From: Brevibacillus formosus
Lineage (GTDB): Bacteria > Bacillota > Bacilli > Brevibacillales > Brevibacillaceae
DNA length: 64,000 nt
NCBI RefSeq assembly: GCF_003013405.1
Contig: NZ_PXZL01000007.1
Coordinates: 186,001-250,000 of the forward strand
Direction of reading: 5' to 3'
Shown: positions 19,205-28,750 of the stretch, one piece after another
Numbering within the stretch: the first letter of the stretch is position 1
How the letters are laid out: each line of letters begins with the position of its first letter
Notes under the pieces: model-generated
What the model saw: the letters and a program-made list of their open reading frames with translations, nothing else
What the model was told of the DNA's origin: nothing
The model's database searches: none
Made by a program: the position numbers and the translations under genes

Positions 19205-20089
19205 CTAGTGATAGAATTTTTGTGTTCGATTTTCACGGCCAAGCTTAGGGAGTTTGGGATACCAATACCCCCCCGCTATTCCAGAGTCTTTCGAGTTAGT
19301 CACTTGGAAGGAAAGAGATTTCACAGTATTGACAGAAACTGAGAACGACTCATTATTTAAAAATCCATTTCTTCCATCACCAATAGTGATAAACATTGCT
19401 CTAATCAAAAAGTTACCGTCCCCTTTAGGGACTTTTCCTGTAATCTTTCCATTTGCCACTTTCAAGCTTTTATGAAATTCATCTGCATATTTTCTCCCTT
19501 GCTCGATCTGCCATTTATCCTGCCACATAAATTGTAAAATTTCGGCAGCATCACTTCGAAGCACTGGCAAATCCTCGCGGAACTTTGGCTGTCCACTTGG
19601 TCCTGGCTTCATCCATCCCCAGGTAACCAACGCACCGGTATTAGTTAGATTCGGGCTTTTTTCACCTCGATATGGCTTCCACGTATTAAAAACAAGTAAT
19701 GCTGTTTCTTCTTTTGTCAGTAAACGGTTCGGATCAATCTTCACATTTTCCAAAATCCCCGCCTTCTGCGCCTTCTCATAGCTCATCTTCGCCCAGTGCC
19801 CTGCTGGGAGCTGTGTTACGGGTGCTACCTCCTTCAATCCACGAATGGCTACTAAACTCGCGATGAACTGCCCTTGCGTGATTTGACTATTCGGATAAAA
19901 GTTCCCCTTGCTATCCAGCCATAAGTATTTCTTCTGTACACCGAAATCAATGGCTGCCTTTGCTGTATGGGAAGCGTAATCCTTCTCTGGCGAAGCAGCT
20001 TGTACGGTAGGACTGTCCGCTACTCCAGTAAACCCTGCCATTGCAAGGACAGTTGCTAGTAGGTATGACATCATTGCACGTTTGTTCAT
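19205..20089 (-). CDS. Exported SLH-like protein
   Basis: 294 residues with a signal peptide (cleavage near VQA-ASP). Two to three SLH-like modules (about 35-190) are seen, e.g. GNFYPNSQITQGQFIASLVA and DLPVLRSDAAEILQFM, which could bind secondary wall polysaccharide. A C-terminal beta domain follows (about 200-290). It is the first gene of an apparent three-gene set with the 1329-residue protein (15-bp gap) and the lipase, so it may anchor them to the cell wall. The SLH modules are divergent. Confidence 0.75.
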   Translation of the reverse strand: MNKRAMMSYLLATVLAMAGFTGVADSPTVQAASPEKDYASHTAKAAIDFGVQKKYLWLDSKGNFYPNSQITQGQFIASLVAIRGLKEVAPVTQLPAGHWAKMSYEKAQKAGILENVKIDPNRLLTKEETALLVFNTWKPYRGEKSPNLTNTGALVTWGWMKPGPSGQPKFREDLPVLRSDAAEILQFMWQDKWQIEQGRKYADEFHKSLKVANGKITGKVPKGDGNFLIRAMFITIGDGRNGFLNNESFSVSVNTVKSLSFQVTNSKDSGIAGGYWYPKLPKLGRENRTQKFYH

Positions 20090-20125
20090 GGAATGACCCC
20101 CTCTTTACCGGATATTTTACCTATA

Positions 20126-20509
20126 TTATCCATTTTTAGAAAGAGTCTGATTTAGGTTCCTTTGCAAAAAGCTTCGCAACGTATTCTCAGGTACCGACCC
20201 TTCCAGCTTGTCGACCACCTTACCTTGTTCGACGACAAAAACAGTGGGGGTTGCCTCTGCCCCGAGGCGCGACGCTTCTTCCAGCTCTTTCTGCTCATGG
20301 ATATCCAGTCGTTGGATCATTTCCGGTGGATACTCCTTCACGACTCTCTCAAATATCGGGCCAAACTCCGTACAATACACGCAGCTATCACTATAGACGT
20401 ACACCACTCTTACTTCATGTGCACGGGCTGTACCCCACGCACTTATACCAACGGCAAGCATAACAACACCGAGCGCGATCCACAGCCACCATTGCTTGCT
20501 TCTACTCAC
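20126..20509 (-). CDS. Membrane-anchored thioredoxin-like protein
   Basis: About 127 residues from GTG 20509 (AAAGGGAG six bases ahead; an ATG at 20515 is possible). One N-terminal membrane helix (about 6-27) puts the thioredoxin fold outside the cell. The active-site motif is CVYC (C43, C46) and the cis-proline region is EATPTVFV. It is probably a thiol-disulfide oxidoreductase acting on exported proteins. It stands directly upstream of the cysteine-rich 1329-residue protein operon, and may serve its disulfides; that link is inference. Confidence 0.8.
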   Translation of the reverse strand: MSRSKQWWLWIALGVVMLAVGISAWGTARAHEVRVVYVYSDSCVYCTEFGPIFERVVKEYPPEMIQRLDIHEQKELEEASRLGAEATPTVFVVEQGKVVDKLEGSVPENTLRSFLQRNLNQTLSKNG

Positions 20510-20598
20510 GTCCATCTCCCTTTCGCTAAGCAAAATGTTTCATACTTATGCACTTGTCAAAGAACGATGCCTCTATTTTGCAGCCCAGGGCTGAGACA

Positions 20599-20630
20599 AA
20601 AAAAAGCCAGCCCCATTGGACTGGCTGACA
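20599..20630 (-). terminator. Terminator downstream of ywgA
   Basis: Minus strand stem AGCCAGTCC/GGGCTGGCT followed by eight T. A second weaker hairpin with T tract lies at about 20640-20675. Confidence 0.8.
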
Positions 20631-20699
20631 TGCATAAAAAAAAGACGTACCACAACTCTTGCAAGTTCGTACGCCGTGCTTGTCCTTGTATGTTGTTCC

Positions 20700-21230
20700 T
20701 TATTGCATAAGTGAATTGCCGCCGTCTTCCTTCATCAGCGCACGCAGCTCTTCAATAAACGCCTGTCCTTTTTGAATCTCTTCCTCAGTGTAGCGCTGCT
20801 TGCTCTTAAACGTAAAGATTTTGCCCTTCATTTCCTCATAAGGCAGGTGGCTGAAATACAGAATCGTAGAAACCAGCTCGAGAAAACGGGAATTCTCCTC
20901 GTTCATTCGCAAAATTGCGCGTTCTCCACTCCCGAAGTCAACCTCATGAAACTTGAGAAAATCATGACCGGTTTCGTTCAAAGAGTAACGATACATATGA
21001 ATAGCACCTTTACTCTCCATTTGCTCATCCAGAAGTCCCATGTTGCACAGCTCATCTACTCTGAGCGTCAGTTCTTCCGAATATGGACCGTACATGTGAA
21101 ACTCGTAGCGCTCATCGAAATCCATCTCCAGATGTTTTCCTATGTACACCATCTTTTGTAATTTTTTTCGCCCGCTCACTTCGCCGACTATCTCAATCAG
21201 GCGTATGATCTTGGCGTGACGATTAAGCAT
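20700..21230 (-). CDS. ywgA: YwgA family protein
   Basis: 176 residues, close to B. subtilis YwgA over the N-terminal GRKKLQKMVYIGKHL and YGPYSEELTLRVDELC. The fold is winged-helix-like. The biochemical role is unknown. Its start overlaps the 3' end of ywfO by eight bases, so the two are translationally coupled, as in related Bacillales. Confidence 0.88.
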   Translation of the reverse strand: MLNRHAKIIRLIEIVGEVSGRKKLQKMVYIGKHLEMDFDERYEFHMYGPYSEELTLRVDELCNMGLLDEQMESKGAIHMYRYSLNETGHDFLKFHEVDFGSGERAILRMNEENSRFLELVSTILYFSHLPYEEMKGKIFTFKSKQRYTEEEIQKGQAFIEELRALMKEDGGNSLMQ

Positions 21231-22518
21231 CCTCCATCACTCCCAGACGTTCTCGAATCTTACGGGAGAGATCCCCCGGCAAGTCCATGACTTTATCCAA
21301 TGGAAAGTACAGCTTGTAATCAAAGCGCCGCTTTCCGCTAATGGCCTGTACAATTTCTGACTTCTGTGACAGCTCGACAAGTTCTCCTGAAGGCATTTGG
21401 AGCATAATCGGAATGCGCTCCTCTTCTTCTCCGGCACGGTAAAAATCATACGGAAGATCGGAGGTTGTGTCTACCTCCAAATAATACATCGGATCAATTC
21501 CGGCAGATTGAAATAGTTCTTTTAGTTCAGACAGCAAGCGGAAATCCCTCGGATTATATTCGACGTATTTAAAGAGATTCCTGTCCAAAAAACGGGCGCA
21601 CAAATCTTTCAAGACAGGGTCTTGCTCTCTGCGCCAGAGCTGCATATAGAAAAGAATAATGGACTCATCAAGCGCCAAATAGTCAGCGAGCTCTACCTTT
21701 TCCTGCAAGAAAGGCAAGAGCATAACAGGCTCCTGCATGAACGGATAGCCTTGGGAGAACAAGAGCTTCGCCCGTTGAAAAATTTTGCACAAGATTACTT
21801 CCGCACTTCGTGTCACGGGATGGAAATAGACCTGCCAGTACATTTGATAGCGAGACATGATGTAGTCTTCGACAGCATGCATCCCGCTGAATTTAAAGAC
21901 AATGCCATCCTCCTGCGGCCGCATGACACGCAAGATACGCTCAATCTCGAAATTGCCGTAATTGACGCCCGTATAGTAGGCATCACGCAGCAGGTAATCC
22001 ATCCGATCGGCATCGAGCTGGCTGGAGATGAGGCTTACGATCAGTTTATTGTCATATGTCTTATTAATCACTTCTGCCAATTTTTTCGGGAAGCTATCAT
22101 CAAACCGACGAAGTATGCGGTTTATTTGCGTATCTCCAAGCAAAATGGCGCGCGTCCAATCCTCGTGGTGGTACTTGAACACCTTTTCAAACGAATGGGA
22201 AAACGGACCGTGGCCCACATCATGGAGCAAAGCCGCACATAGACACAGCAGCTTTTCCTCGTACGTCAATTGAATACGGCCTTCGAACGTCTCCAAAATT
22301 CTGCGCATCAGTTCATACACGCCAAGCGAGTGGTTAAAGCGGCTATGCTCTCCACCGTGAAACGTAAAAAAGCTGGTGCCCAGTTGCTTGACTCTGCGCA
22401 AACGTTGGAATTCTGCCGAGTTGATCAAATCCCAAATGAATTTGTCCCGCACGTGGACGTAGCGGTGAACAGGGTCTTTGAATACCTTTTCTTCATGAAG
22501 AAGCTGGGGCTGTTGCAT
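21223..22518 (-). CDS. ywfO: HD-domain phosphohydrolase YwfO
   Basis: 431 residues from ATG 22518 behind GGGAGTGTCC. The HD metal site is visible: FNHSLG, then LLHDVGHGPFSHSFE (HD pair near 99-100) and a later conserved QLDADRMDYLLRD. YwfO-type enzymes act on (d)NTPs or related nucleotides. N-terminal FKDPVHRYVHV is a family hallmark. Followed and overlapped by ywgA. Substrate not determinable here. Confidence 0.9.
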   Translation of the reverse strand: MQQPQLLHEEKVFKDPVHRYVHVRDKFIWDLINSAEFQRLRRVKQLGTSFFTFHGGEHSRFNHSLGVYELMRRILETFEGRIQLTYEEKLLCLCAALLHDVGHGPFSHSFEKVFKYHHEDWTRAILLGDTQINRILRRFDDSFPKKLAEVINKTYDNKLIVSLISSQLDADRMDYLLRDAYYTGVNYGNFEIERILRVMRPQEDGIVFKFSGMHAVEDYIMSRYQMYWQVYFHPVTRSAEVILCKIFQRAKLLFSQGYPFMQEPVMLLPFLQEKVELADYLALDESIILFYMQLWRREQDPVLKDLCARFLDRNLFKYVEYNPRDFRLLSELKELFQSAGIDPMYYLEVDTTSDLPYDFYRAGEEEERIPIMLQMPSGELVELSQKSEIVQAISGKRRFDYKLYFPLDKVMDLPGDLSRKIRERLGVMEDA

Positions 22519-22716
22519 CCTGGACACTCCCTTCCTGTACTGCTTTCTATCTATTACTGACAGTGAATTTTGATTCTATCATATCATACGTCCGATACCA
22601 TTTCTTGCTTAATCAAACTCTTACAAAAATCTGAAGAATGCCATTTCCATCTAGACCGAGTAAAAGGCATGTAGGATTATATAGAAAAAAATGGTTGGAT
22701 TGAGAGGTTTTCGCAA

Positions 22717-23568
22717 GTGTGGACAAATACATTTCGTTACATGACCAAAAACCCGCTTTTACTCCTTTTATTGATGATTATGCTCTTTCTGCCCTTGTTC
22801 GCCTCCTGGGGACAGTTTCTCTCCTCAGGTTTTTTAGGACAAACTGTTTCCGTATCTCTGCTATTCTGGCCGAAAACCGATTGGAAGGTAGCAGTCCCGC
22901 TTCCTGGCTGGCTCATTTTTGGTGTTATCTCGCTGATTTACGCTTGCGGTATCTTATGGCTTGTACGAAAGAAAAAATTGGGACAAGCATTTCTGTTCAT
23001 CCTTGTCGGTCTCTTATTGGCAAAAGCGGCCGGAGCCGCCTTTCAGACGATTAGCGGATGGTATAGCACACAGCCAATCGGTGCACAGTCACTCTCTGGC
23101 AAAGCGAATCTGCTTGTGTTTGCCACCTGGCATAATCCTTTGTGGGAGGAGCTCGTCTTTCGCGGCATCCCGTTTCTCTTGCTAACACTCATCTATCGAA
23201 GAAACACAGACCTGCCCACTGGTGCGCGATGGATATATCTACTCATTCCTTCGATGATTTTCGCCTACTATCACGTACCTGGGCATGGTCTAGGAGCTTT
23301 TTTTGAATCGTTTCTCATTGGTGTTTTGTGGGCATGGGCAGCACTTCGCTGGGGATTGTTAGCTCCGATCGTCCTGCACATTTATGCAGACGCGATGATC
23401 ATCCCCTCTCTCCCCAAAATGAAAAACATGCCTCTGGAGGAGATTCCCTGGCTGGTCAACCAAAGCATGCTGTTACAGTCGATTTGGGCTTTATGTGTAC
23501 TCGTTTTTCTCATACTGGTCCTTGCTCTTTTGATTATCGGCTGGCGAAAAGCAAGAACCGCTTACTAA
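22717..23568 (+). CDS. CPBP intramembrane metalloprotease
   Basis: 283 residues from GTG 22717 (AGAGG upstream). Seven or so membrane segments and the CAAX-protease/bacteriocin-processing motifs: EELVFRG (E144, E145, R149), then FAYYHVPGH (H186) and a C-terminal HIYAD. Family members cleave within the membrane or process peptides. Alone on the plus strand, convergent with the RND pump. Role in this organism unknown. Confidence 0.88.
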   Translation: MWTNTFRYMTKNPLLLLLLMIMLFLPLFASWGQFLSSGFLGQTVSVSLLFWPKTDWKVAVPLPGWLIFGVISLIYACGILWLVRKKKLGQAFLFILVGLLLAKAAGAAFQTISGWYSTQPIGAQSLSGKANLLVFATWHNPLWEELVFRGIPFLLLTLIYRRNTDLPTGARWIYLLIPSMIFAYYHVPGHGLGAFFESFLIGVLWAWAALRWGLLAPIVLHIYADAMIIPSLPKMKNMPLEEIPWLVNQSMLLQSIWALCVLVFLILVLALLIIGWRKARTAY

Positions 23569-23619
23569 AAAACAGCGACAAACTCCCGAAAGAAATGAAT
23601 CGGAGAGTTTGCCGCTGTT
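23565..23619. terminator. Terminator between CPBP and RND genes
   Basis: Long interrupted stem AACAGCG-AAACTC/GAGTTT-CGCTGTT with T6 on the minus side. It serves the RND gene and overlaps the stop of the plus-strand CPBP gene. Confidence 0.8.
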
Positions 23620-23626
23620 GCATGCC

Positions 23627-26600
23627 TTATAATGTCTCTGCCTCAGGCCCATACAAATCCGGGCGCTTCGCGGCTTTTTTCGCCAGCTTTTTGGTCTTGT
23701 GTTGCGTCAGAACCGTATAAAAGGACGGTACGACGATCAAGGTCAAAAGCGTCGAGAACGCCAAGCCGGAAATAATGGTGACCGCAAGCGGTTTGAACAA
23801 AACGTCACCCGAAATAGCTAGCGGCATCATTCCTGCAATCGCTGTAAGCGAGGTCAAAAGAATTGGCCGCAGCCGTGCCTCACACGCAGAAATAACCGCC
23901 TGCTTCAGCTCCATGCCTGTATGACGTGCCTCCTCGATGAACTCGATCAAAACGATCCCGTTACGCACCACGATGCCCGCCAACGCAATAATCCCCATCA
24001 TTGTCATAAAGCCAAGTGGTGTCTGGGTCACGAACAATCCGATCAAGCTCCCCGATACAGCGAGGTAAATCGTACTGGTAACCAGTACAGGGATCGTCAA
24101 GGAATAGAATTGCATCGCGATCAAAATCAGGATCAGGAAAACGACAAGAATCGAGAGTTTGCCCATGTCGATAAAAATATCGGTCTGCTCGGAAGTCTCG
24201 CCGCCAATCTCATAGCGGTATCCTTCAGGCAAGGACATGCTATCGAGCATTGGCTTGATCTCTGCCATTACTTCTGTAGCCGTTCTCCCTTTCAGATCAC
24301 TGGTAACTGTCACGCTCCGCGACAAATCGCGATGCGGGATCGTCTGAGTACTGAAAGTCGGTTTTACTTCCGCGAGCTGTGACAACGGAATCAGCTCTCC
24401 ACGGGCATTGGCGATACTGAGTCGTTGGAACAGCAATGCAGGGTCTTCCCCGCCTTTTTGCAAGAACAGCTTCATATCTATCAGGTCTGAGCCCGTATCA
24501 AACTCACTGACGGTAATGCCTTCGCTCACCAGACGCAATGTCGTGGACAAGTCGGTGTAGTTGACGAGCTTTTGCTCCATCAGCTCTTTATTGACGACAA
24601 ATTCCAAGGTGTAGCGTTCTACCCCGAAATCGTCTTGGACATTGTACGTTCCCTCTAATCCGGCAACCTTTTCTTTTGCTTGTGCAGAAAGAGAGCGCAG
24701 CGTCTCAATATCCTCTCCATACAAACGAATCACAACTGGTTTTCCGACCGGGGGACCTGCCTCCAGCTGTTTCAGAAGGATACTCGCTTCCGGATACAGC
24801 TTTTTGAATTCCTCCGCCCATGGCTCCAGCAGGTTCTCGAGATGGGTCTCTTTTTCATTATAACGAACCACTAGCTGTCCGACGGTAATGCCGCTTCCGG
24901 CAGCTGTATCTCCACCGAACATTTTCGGTGCACTGCCTCCCGCGTATGCAGATACTGACTCGATGCCAGGCTGCTTCAACACCCAGTCTGCCGTCCCACG
25001 CACCACTCGGTCTGTTTCTTCCAGACTGTTGCCCACAGGGAGACGGATATCGATGAGAAACTGCGGGCGATCATCGTTCGGAAACAATTCCACCGGAGTG
25101 AGCGGTATCAATCCATATGCTGCCGTTCCAATCAATACGCCAATCATTCCTGCCAAAAGCGGTCGCTTCAAAATTTTCGGCATGAACTTGCTCGCATACC
25201 ACTTGGTCAGCTGCAACAATTGTTTCCCCAACAGTCCAGCGGGCTTGCGATACCCTTCTACACCAGCCTTTCTACGTTGCTCATACCATTGGCGAAAGAT
25301 CGGGATGATCGTGAGCGACATGACCATCGACGCCAGCATCGTCATCGAAATAATGACAGGAACCGGACGAATGAACTGTCCGACGTTTCCACTAAGAAAC
25401 ATCAACGGAGCAAACGACGCAATCGTAGCCAGCGTAGCGGTCGTGATCGATATCGATACTTCCTTGGCGCCATTAACCGCCGCAGTAATCGGTTTTTCCC
25501 CCAGGACAGACAGTCGCCGCTCGATATTGTCATTGACCACCACGGCGTCATCGACCAAGATCCCGAGCACAATGATCAAGGACACGATCGAGATCATGTT
25601 GAGTGAAATACCCAGAGATGGCAGGAACATAAGCCCCACAGCCAAGGAAATCGGAATCGCCATCGCTACTACCAACGATGTGATCAGGTTCAATCCGAGC
25701 GCACACACCACCAAAACTGCGACGATGGCAATCATCATTTCCCGGGTCAGGTCGCTAAAAAGCTCATCCACGCGTTCATTTTGACTGTAGATCGAGTGTC
25801 TCTCGGCCCCTGCCGGAAGTGTTTTATCCAGAGTCACCATCATCTCGTCAACGCGCTTCTGCAAGGACGGCACATCACTTCCCGTCTCTGCATTGACGCT
25901 GATCGTGATCGAAGGCTTTCCATTGAAATACGAGGTTGTTTTCACTGTCTCCGTCGTCATTTTGACCGATCCGATGTCCTTCAGATAGATCGGGAAGCCC
26001 TCTTTTGAACGGGAGATAATGACCTTGTTCAGTTCTTCGACATCTGTATTTTCCGGCAGCTTGAGCTGGTAGGTCCGTTTTTCTGTGGTCAGGTCGCCAA
26101 GCGGGATTTTTTCATTTTCCTTTTTGACAGCCATCATCACCTGACTCCACGTGATCCCGTACTGGCTCAGCTTTTGCGTATCAACCTCGATGTGGACTTC
26201 CTGCTCCGGTAGACCTTCCACCAGTACATCCGCTACATTTGGAATGGTGCGCAGCTGTTCCTTCCACGATTTCAGCATGGTGCGCATGCTGTACAATTCC
26301 TCACGCGTGTCAACGGTGACCGCAAACGATTGGACAAACGTACGGTTCAAATCATCATTGATGATCGGTTGTTTCGCATCGGCTGGCAGATCAGCCTCTG
26401 CGTCCTTTACCTTCTTCCGCAATTCATCCCATTTTTGCTTCGGGTCTACGTCACTCTTTGCTTCCACCATGATAAAAGAGACTCCGAGGGAAGATGAGGA
26501 TGATATATAGTTAAGTCCCTGCAATTCATTGATTTTTTCTTCCAGCTTTTTCGTAACAGCCTGCTCGACCTTTTCCGGCGAAGCTCCTGGATAAACCGTC

Positions 26601-26737
26601 GTGATCGTCGCCATGTTCACGATAATATCCGGCATCTCTTGCTTGGGCAGCTGAAAAAAGCTGAGGGAGCCTACAAGTACAATCATGCTGAAAAAAAGGA
26701 GCGTAATTTTGCGCTTTTGTACGATGTACTTGATCAC
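23627..26737 (-). CDS. RND efflux transporter (AcrB/HAE1-like)
   Basis: 1036 residues, full length for the family. A first membrane helix, a large extracytoplasmic loop, helices 2-6, a second loop and helices 7-12 are visible, with the helix-4 proton-relay aspartates in GILVDDAVVV. It exports small molecules with the membrane-fusion partner encoded upstream (overlap of four bases). RND pumps in Gram-positives act without outer membrane channel. Under TetR control; drug or lipid substrate is not known. Confidence 0.93.
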   Translation of the reverse strand: MIKYIVQKRKITLLFFSMIVLVGSLSFFQLPKQEMPDIIVNMATITTVYPGASPEKVEQAVTKKLEEKINELQGLNYISSSSSLGVSFIMVEAKSDVDPKQKWDELRKKVKDAEADLPADAKQPIINDDLNRTFVQSFAVTVDTREELYSMRTMLKSWKEQLRTIPNVADVLVEGLPEQEVHIEVDTQKLSQYGITWSQVMMAVKKENEKIPLGDLTTEKRTYQLKLPENTDVEELNKVIISRSKEGFPIYLKDIGSVKMTTETVKTTSYFNGKPSITISVNAETGSDVPSLQKRVDEMMVTLDKTLPAGAERHSIYSQNERVDELFSDLTREMMIAIVAVLVVCALGLNLITSLVVAMAIPISLAVGLMFLPSLGISLNMISIVSLIIVLGILVDDAVVVNDNIERRLSVLGEKPITAAVNGAKEVSISITTATLATIASFAPLMFLSGNVGQFIRPVPVIISMTMLASMVMSLTIIPIFRQWYEQRRKAGVEGYRKPAGLLGKQLLQLTKWYASKFMPKILKRPLLAGMIGVLIGTAAYGLIPLTPVELFPNDDRPQFLIDIRLPVGNSLEETDRVVRGTADWVLKQPGIESVSAYAGGSAPKMFGGDTAAGSGITVGQLVVRYNEKETHLENLLEPWAEEFKKLYPEASILLKQLEAGPPVGKPVVIRLYGEDIETLRSLSAQAKEKVAGLEGTYNVQDDFGVERYTLEFVVNKELMEQKLVNYTDLSTTLRLVSEGITVSEFDTGSDLIDMKLFLQKGGEDPALLFQRLSIANARGELIPLSQLAEVKPTFSTQTIPHRDLSRSVTVTSDLKGRTATEVMAEIKPMLDSMSLPEGYRYEIGGETSEQTDIFIDMGKLSILVVFLILILIAMQFYSLTIPVLVTSTIYLAVSGSLIGLFVTQTPLGFMTMMGIIALAGIVVRNGIVLIEFIEEARHTGMELKQAVISACEARLRPILLTSLTAIAGMMPLAISGDVLFKPLAVTIISGLAFSTLLTLIVVPSFYTVLTQHKTKKLAKKAAKRPDLYGPEAETL

Positions 26738-27966
26738 GGTTGTGTACCTCCTGCCGCCTCGATTGGGTCACCGTCAAACAAACGGTCCACCCCTTTGACG
26801 ATCAGTTGGTCTCCTTCCTTTAGTCCGCTCTTGATCTCGAGCTTGTCACTTACAATCTGCCCGATGGCTACGCTTGTTTTGACAGCCTTACCGCCTGCAT
26901 TGACGAAGACATGCGCGTCATCTTTTCCTCTGCTGATGACGGCTTCTACTGGTACGTAGACCCCTTCCTGCCCCGTTACCGTTTTGGTCGCTTTCACCAC
27001 CTGACCAGCAAACCAGTCACGAGCTTGGTTGGCGACTTGGACCTCTACGCCAATCGTTCCGGTATTTTGGTTCGTGGCAGGAAATATTTTTGCCACTTTG
27101 CCATCCCGTTTTTGTCCATACAGGTCTAAGGAGATCGTCTCGCCAACTTTCCATGCAGAAATCTCACGGTCAGGAACGGGCAATACGACTTTTAATGTGT
27201 CGATGTTGCCGACTTGATAGACAGGGGTACCTGAACCGACCAAATTGCCCGCAGACGAGAGCTTGGCGATGATCGTCCCGTTAATCGGCGAACGAAGCTG
27301 CGTTTTGGCAAGTGTATTGGCTGCCACTTCTTTGGCGATAACCGTCTGATTGTATACAGCCTGCGTTAACTGTTTGTCTTCCGCACGAGCCCCTTGAGTA
27401 ACCAGTGAATAAGACTGCTGTGCATTTTGCAAATCCTTTTGCGCAATCGTCAGTCCATTTTGTGCACTTTCATACTCGCTTTTGGAAATGGCGTTTTGCT
27501 GGTAGAGCTTTTCAATCCGATTGAAATCATCCTGCATCTTTTGTAGTCCTACTGTTGCCTTCTCCACAAGCAAACGCGCCTGCGTCACTTCTTGCTCTCT
27601 CGCGCCATTGTTTACCTTGCTAAGATTTGCCGCACTCTGCTGCACGGCAGCGCTGGAAGAAGCAACCTGCAGCGAGTAATCTGTGGCGTTCACACGGGCA
27701 AGCACATCTCCCGCTTTGACCATGTCTCCTTCTTTTCGGTTCATCTCCACAATACGACCGCCTACTTCAAAAGAGATGAGTGCTTCCTCCAAAGGAGCCA
27801 GCGTACCAGACAACTCCGTAACGGTAACAGCCTGCTCCTTCTTCACTGGTGCAACGACGACATGCTTCACTTCCTTCTGGGGTGCCGAAGCAGGCTGTTG
27901 TTCGCTGCAAGCCGTTGTTGCCAATAGTCCGATCATCATTACAGATACAAGCCATCTTCTCTTCAT
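26734..27966 (-). CDS. RND periplasmic-adaptor-type lipoprotein (HlyD family)
   Basis: 410 residues from ATG 27966 with GGAGGAAG ahead. A lipoprotein signal ends at C21 (ATTACSEQQ, a slightly atypical lipobox). Next are a barrel-sandwich lipoyl-like part (FEVGGRIVEMNRKEGDMV), a coiled-coil hairpin (about 105-190) and a beta-barrel domain with the usual RSPINGTI motif. It overlaps the transporter gene and follows its TetR regulator: a three-gene efflux operon. Confidence 0.92.
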   Translation of the reverse strand: MKRRWLVSVMMIGLLATTACSEQQPASAPQKEVKHVVVAPVKKEQAVTVTELSGTLAPLEEALISFEVGGRIVEMNRKEGDMVKAGDVLARVNATDYSLQVASSSAAVQQSAANLSKVNNGAREQEVTQARLLVEKATVGLQKMQDDFNRIEKLYQQNAISKSEYESAQNGLTIAQKDLQNAQQSYSLVTQGARAEDKQLTQAVYNQTVIAKEVAANTLAKTQLRSPINGTIIAKLSSAGNLVGSGTPVYQVGNIDTLKVVLPVPDREISAWKVGETISLDLYGQKRDGKVAKIFPATNQNTGTIGVEVQVANQARDWFAGQVVKATKTVTGQEGVYVPVEAVISRGKDDAHVFVNAGGKAVKTSVAIGQIVSDKLEIKSGLKEGDQLIVKGVDRLFDGDPIEAAGGTQP

Positions 27967-27997
27967 GACTTCCTCCGCCCCTATGTAGCTATGCTGT

Positions 27998-28624
27998 TTA
28001 TTTGAGTCCGCTGATGCCTTGTAGCAAAATTTCAGAAGCATTTTCAAAAAGCTCTTCTTCTACCATTTCGAGATCGAGATTGACCCGATACTTCGCCATA
28101 AAGGCGTAGAAAAAAGTGGAGACGAACATAAGAGCTGCCGTGAACGGGTCCGCCTTTGGCAAATGCCCTTGTTCCTGAAACGCTAGGAGCTTATTGGACA
28201 ATACCTGGACTGCGGTCATCGGCAGGCTGCTGAACATCTGCACGACTTCCGGGTGGTTATCCGCTTCAATCATGCAGATCATGAAAATTTCTTTGCGCTC
28301 GACCAATAAGCCGTAATACGTACGTGCGTAGCTGACCAGCATTTCCTTGAGGTCAGCAAACTCGCCTTGCAACCCTTGCTCCAGCTGCTCCCGGACATCC
28401 ATGATTTCTTTCAGGAGCTCTGTCAAGATGCCTACCTTGTTCTTGAAGTGACGAAATACCGTCACCTCATTAACCCCTGCAAGCTCAGAAATCTTGCGTG
28501 TAGTCGCTCCCTTGTATCCCTTTTGTGCCATTAGCTGACGTGCGGCCAATAAAATTCGCTCACGGGTTTCCTGTTCCTCTTCGCCTCTCCCCCCCAGCTT
28601 CTGTTCTATATCTGGGTGATCCAT
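27998..28624 (-). CDS. TetR-family repressor of the RND operon
   Basis: 208 residues from ATG 28624 with GGAGGTG. N-terminal helix-turn-helix (about 27-73) contains TTRKISELAGVNEVTVFRHF. The C-terminal ligand domain is diverse. The gene is first in the operon and its promoter carries two 16-bp operators, so it very likely represses itself and the pump until a ligand binds. Longer frames to 28717 run through the operators and are not used. Confidence 0.92.
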   Translation of the reverse strand: MDHPDIEQKLGGRGEEEQETRERILLAARQLMAQKGYKGATTRKISELAGVNEVTVFRHFKNKVGILTELLKEIMDVREQLEQGLQGEFADLKEMLVSYARTYYGLLVERKEIFMICMIEADNHPEVVQMFSSLPMTAVQVLSNKLLAFQEQGHLPKADPFTAALMFVSTFFYAFMAKYRVNLDLEMVEEELFENASEILLQGISGLK

Positions 28625-28642
28625 AACGCACCTCCGTACCAA

Positions 28643-28658
28643 GCAAGTAATTACTTGC
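28643..28658. promoter_or_regulatory. TetR operator O1
   Basis: GCAAGTAATTACTTGC is a perfect 16-bp palindrome between the start of transcription and the tetR start codon. Confidence 0.8.
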
Positions 28659-28679
28659 ATCTCATTTTTTTCCAAACTC

Positions 28680-28708
28680 ATTATATAAAGGGACTGCATG
28701 CATGTAAA
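28680..28708 (-). promoter_or_regulatory. Promoter of the tetR-RND operon
   Basis: Minus strand TTTACA (28703-28708), 17-bp spacer, TATAAT (28680-28685). The -35 box lies inside operator O2. Confidence 0.85.
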
Positions 28709-28715
28709 TACTTGC
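28700..28715. promoter_or_regulatory. TetR operator O2
   Basis: GCATGTAAATACTTGC matches O1 at 14 of 16 positions and covers the -35 box. The two operators are 57 bp apart, bracketing the promoter. Confidence 0.75.
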
Positions 28716-28750
28716 ATGCAGTTTGGAATGTTTATTTTTCCTTGTCAGCC

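Noticed and set aside
20640-20675. Second hairpin downstream of ywgA
   Set aside because: Imperfect stem next to a clear terminator; not listed on its own.
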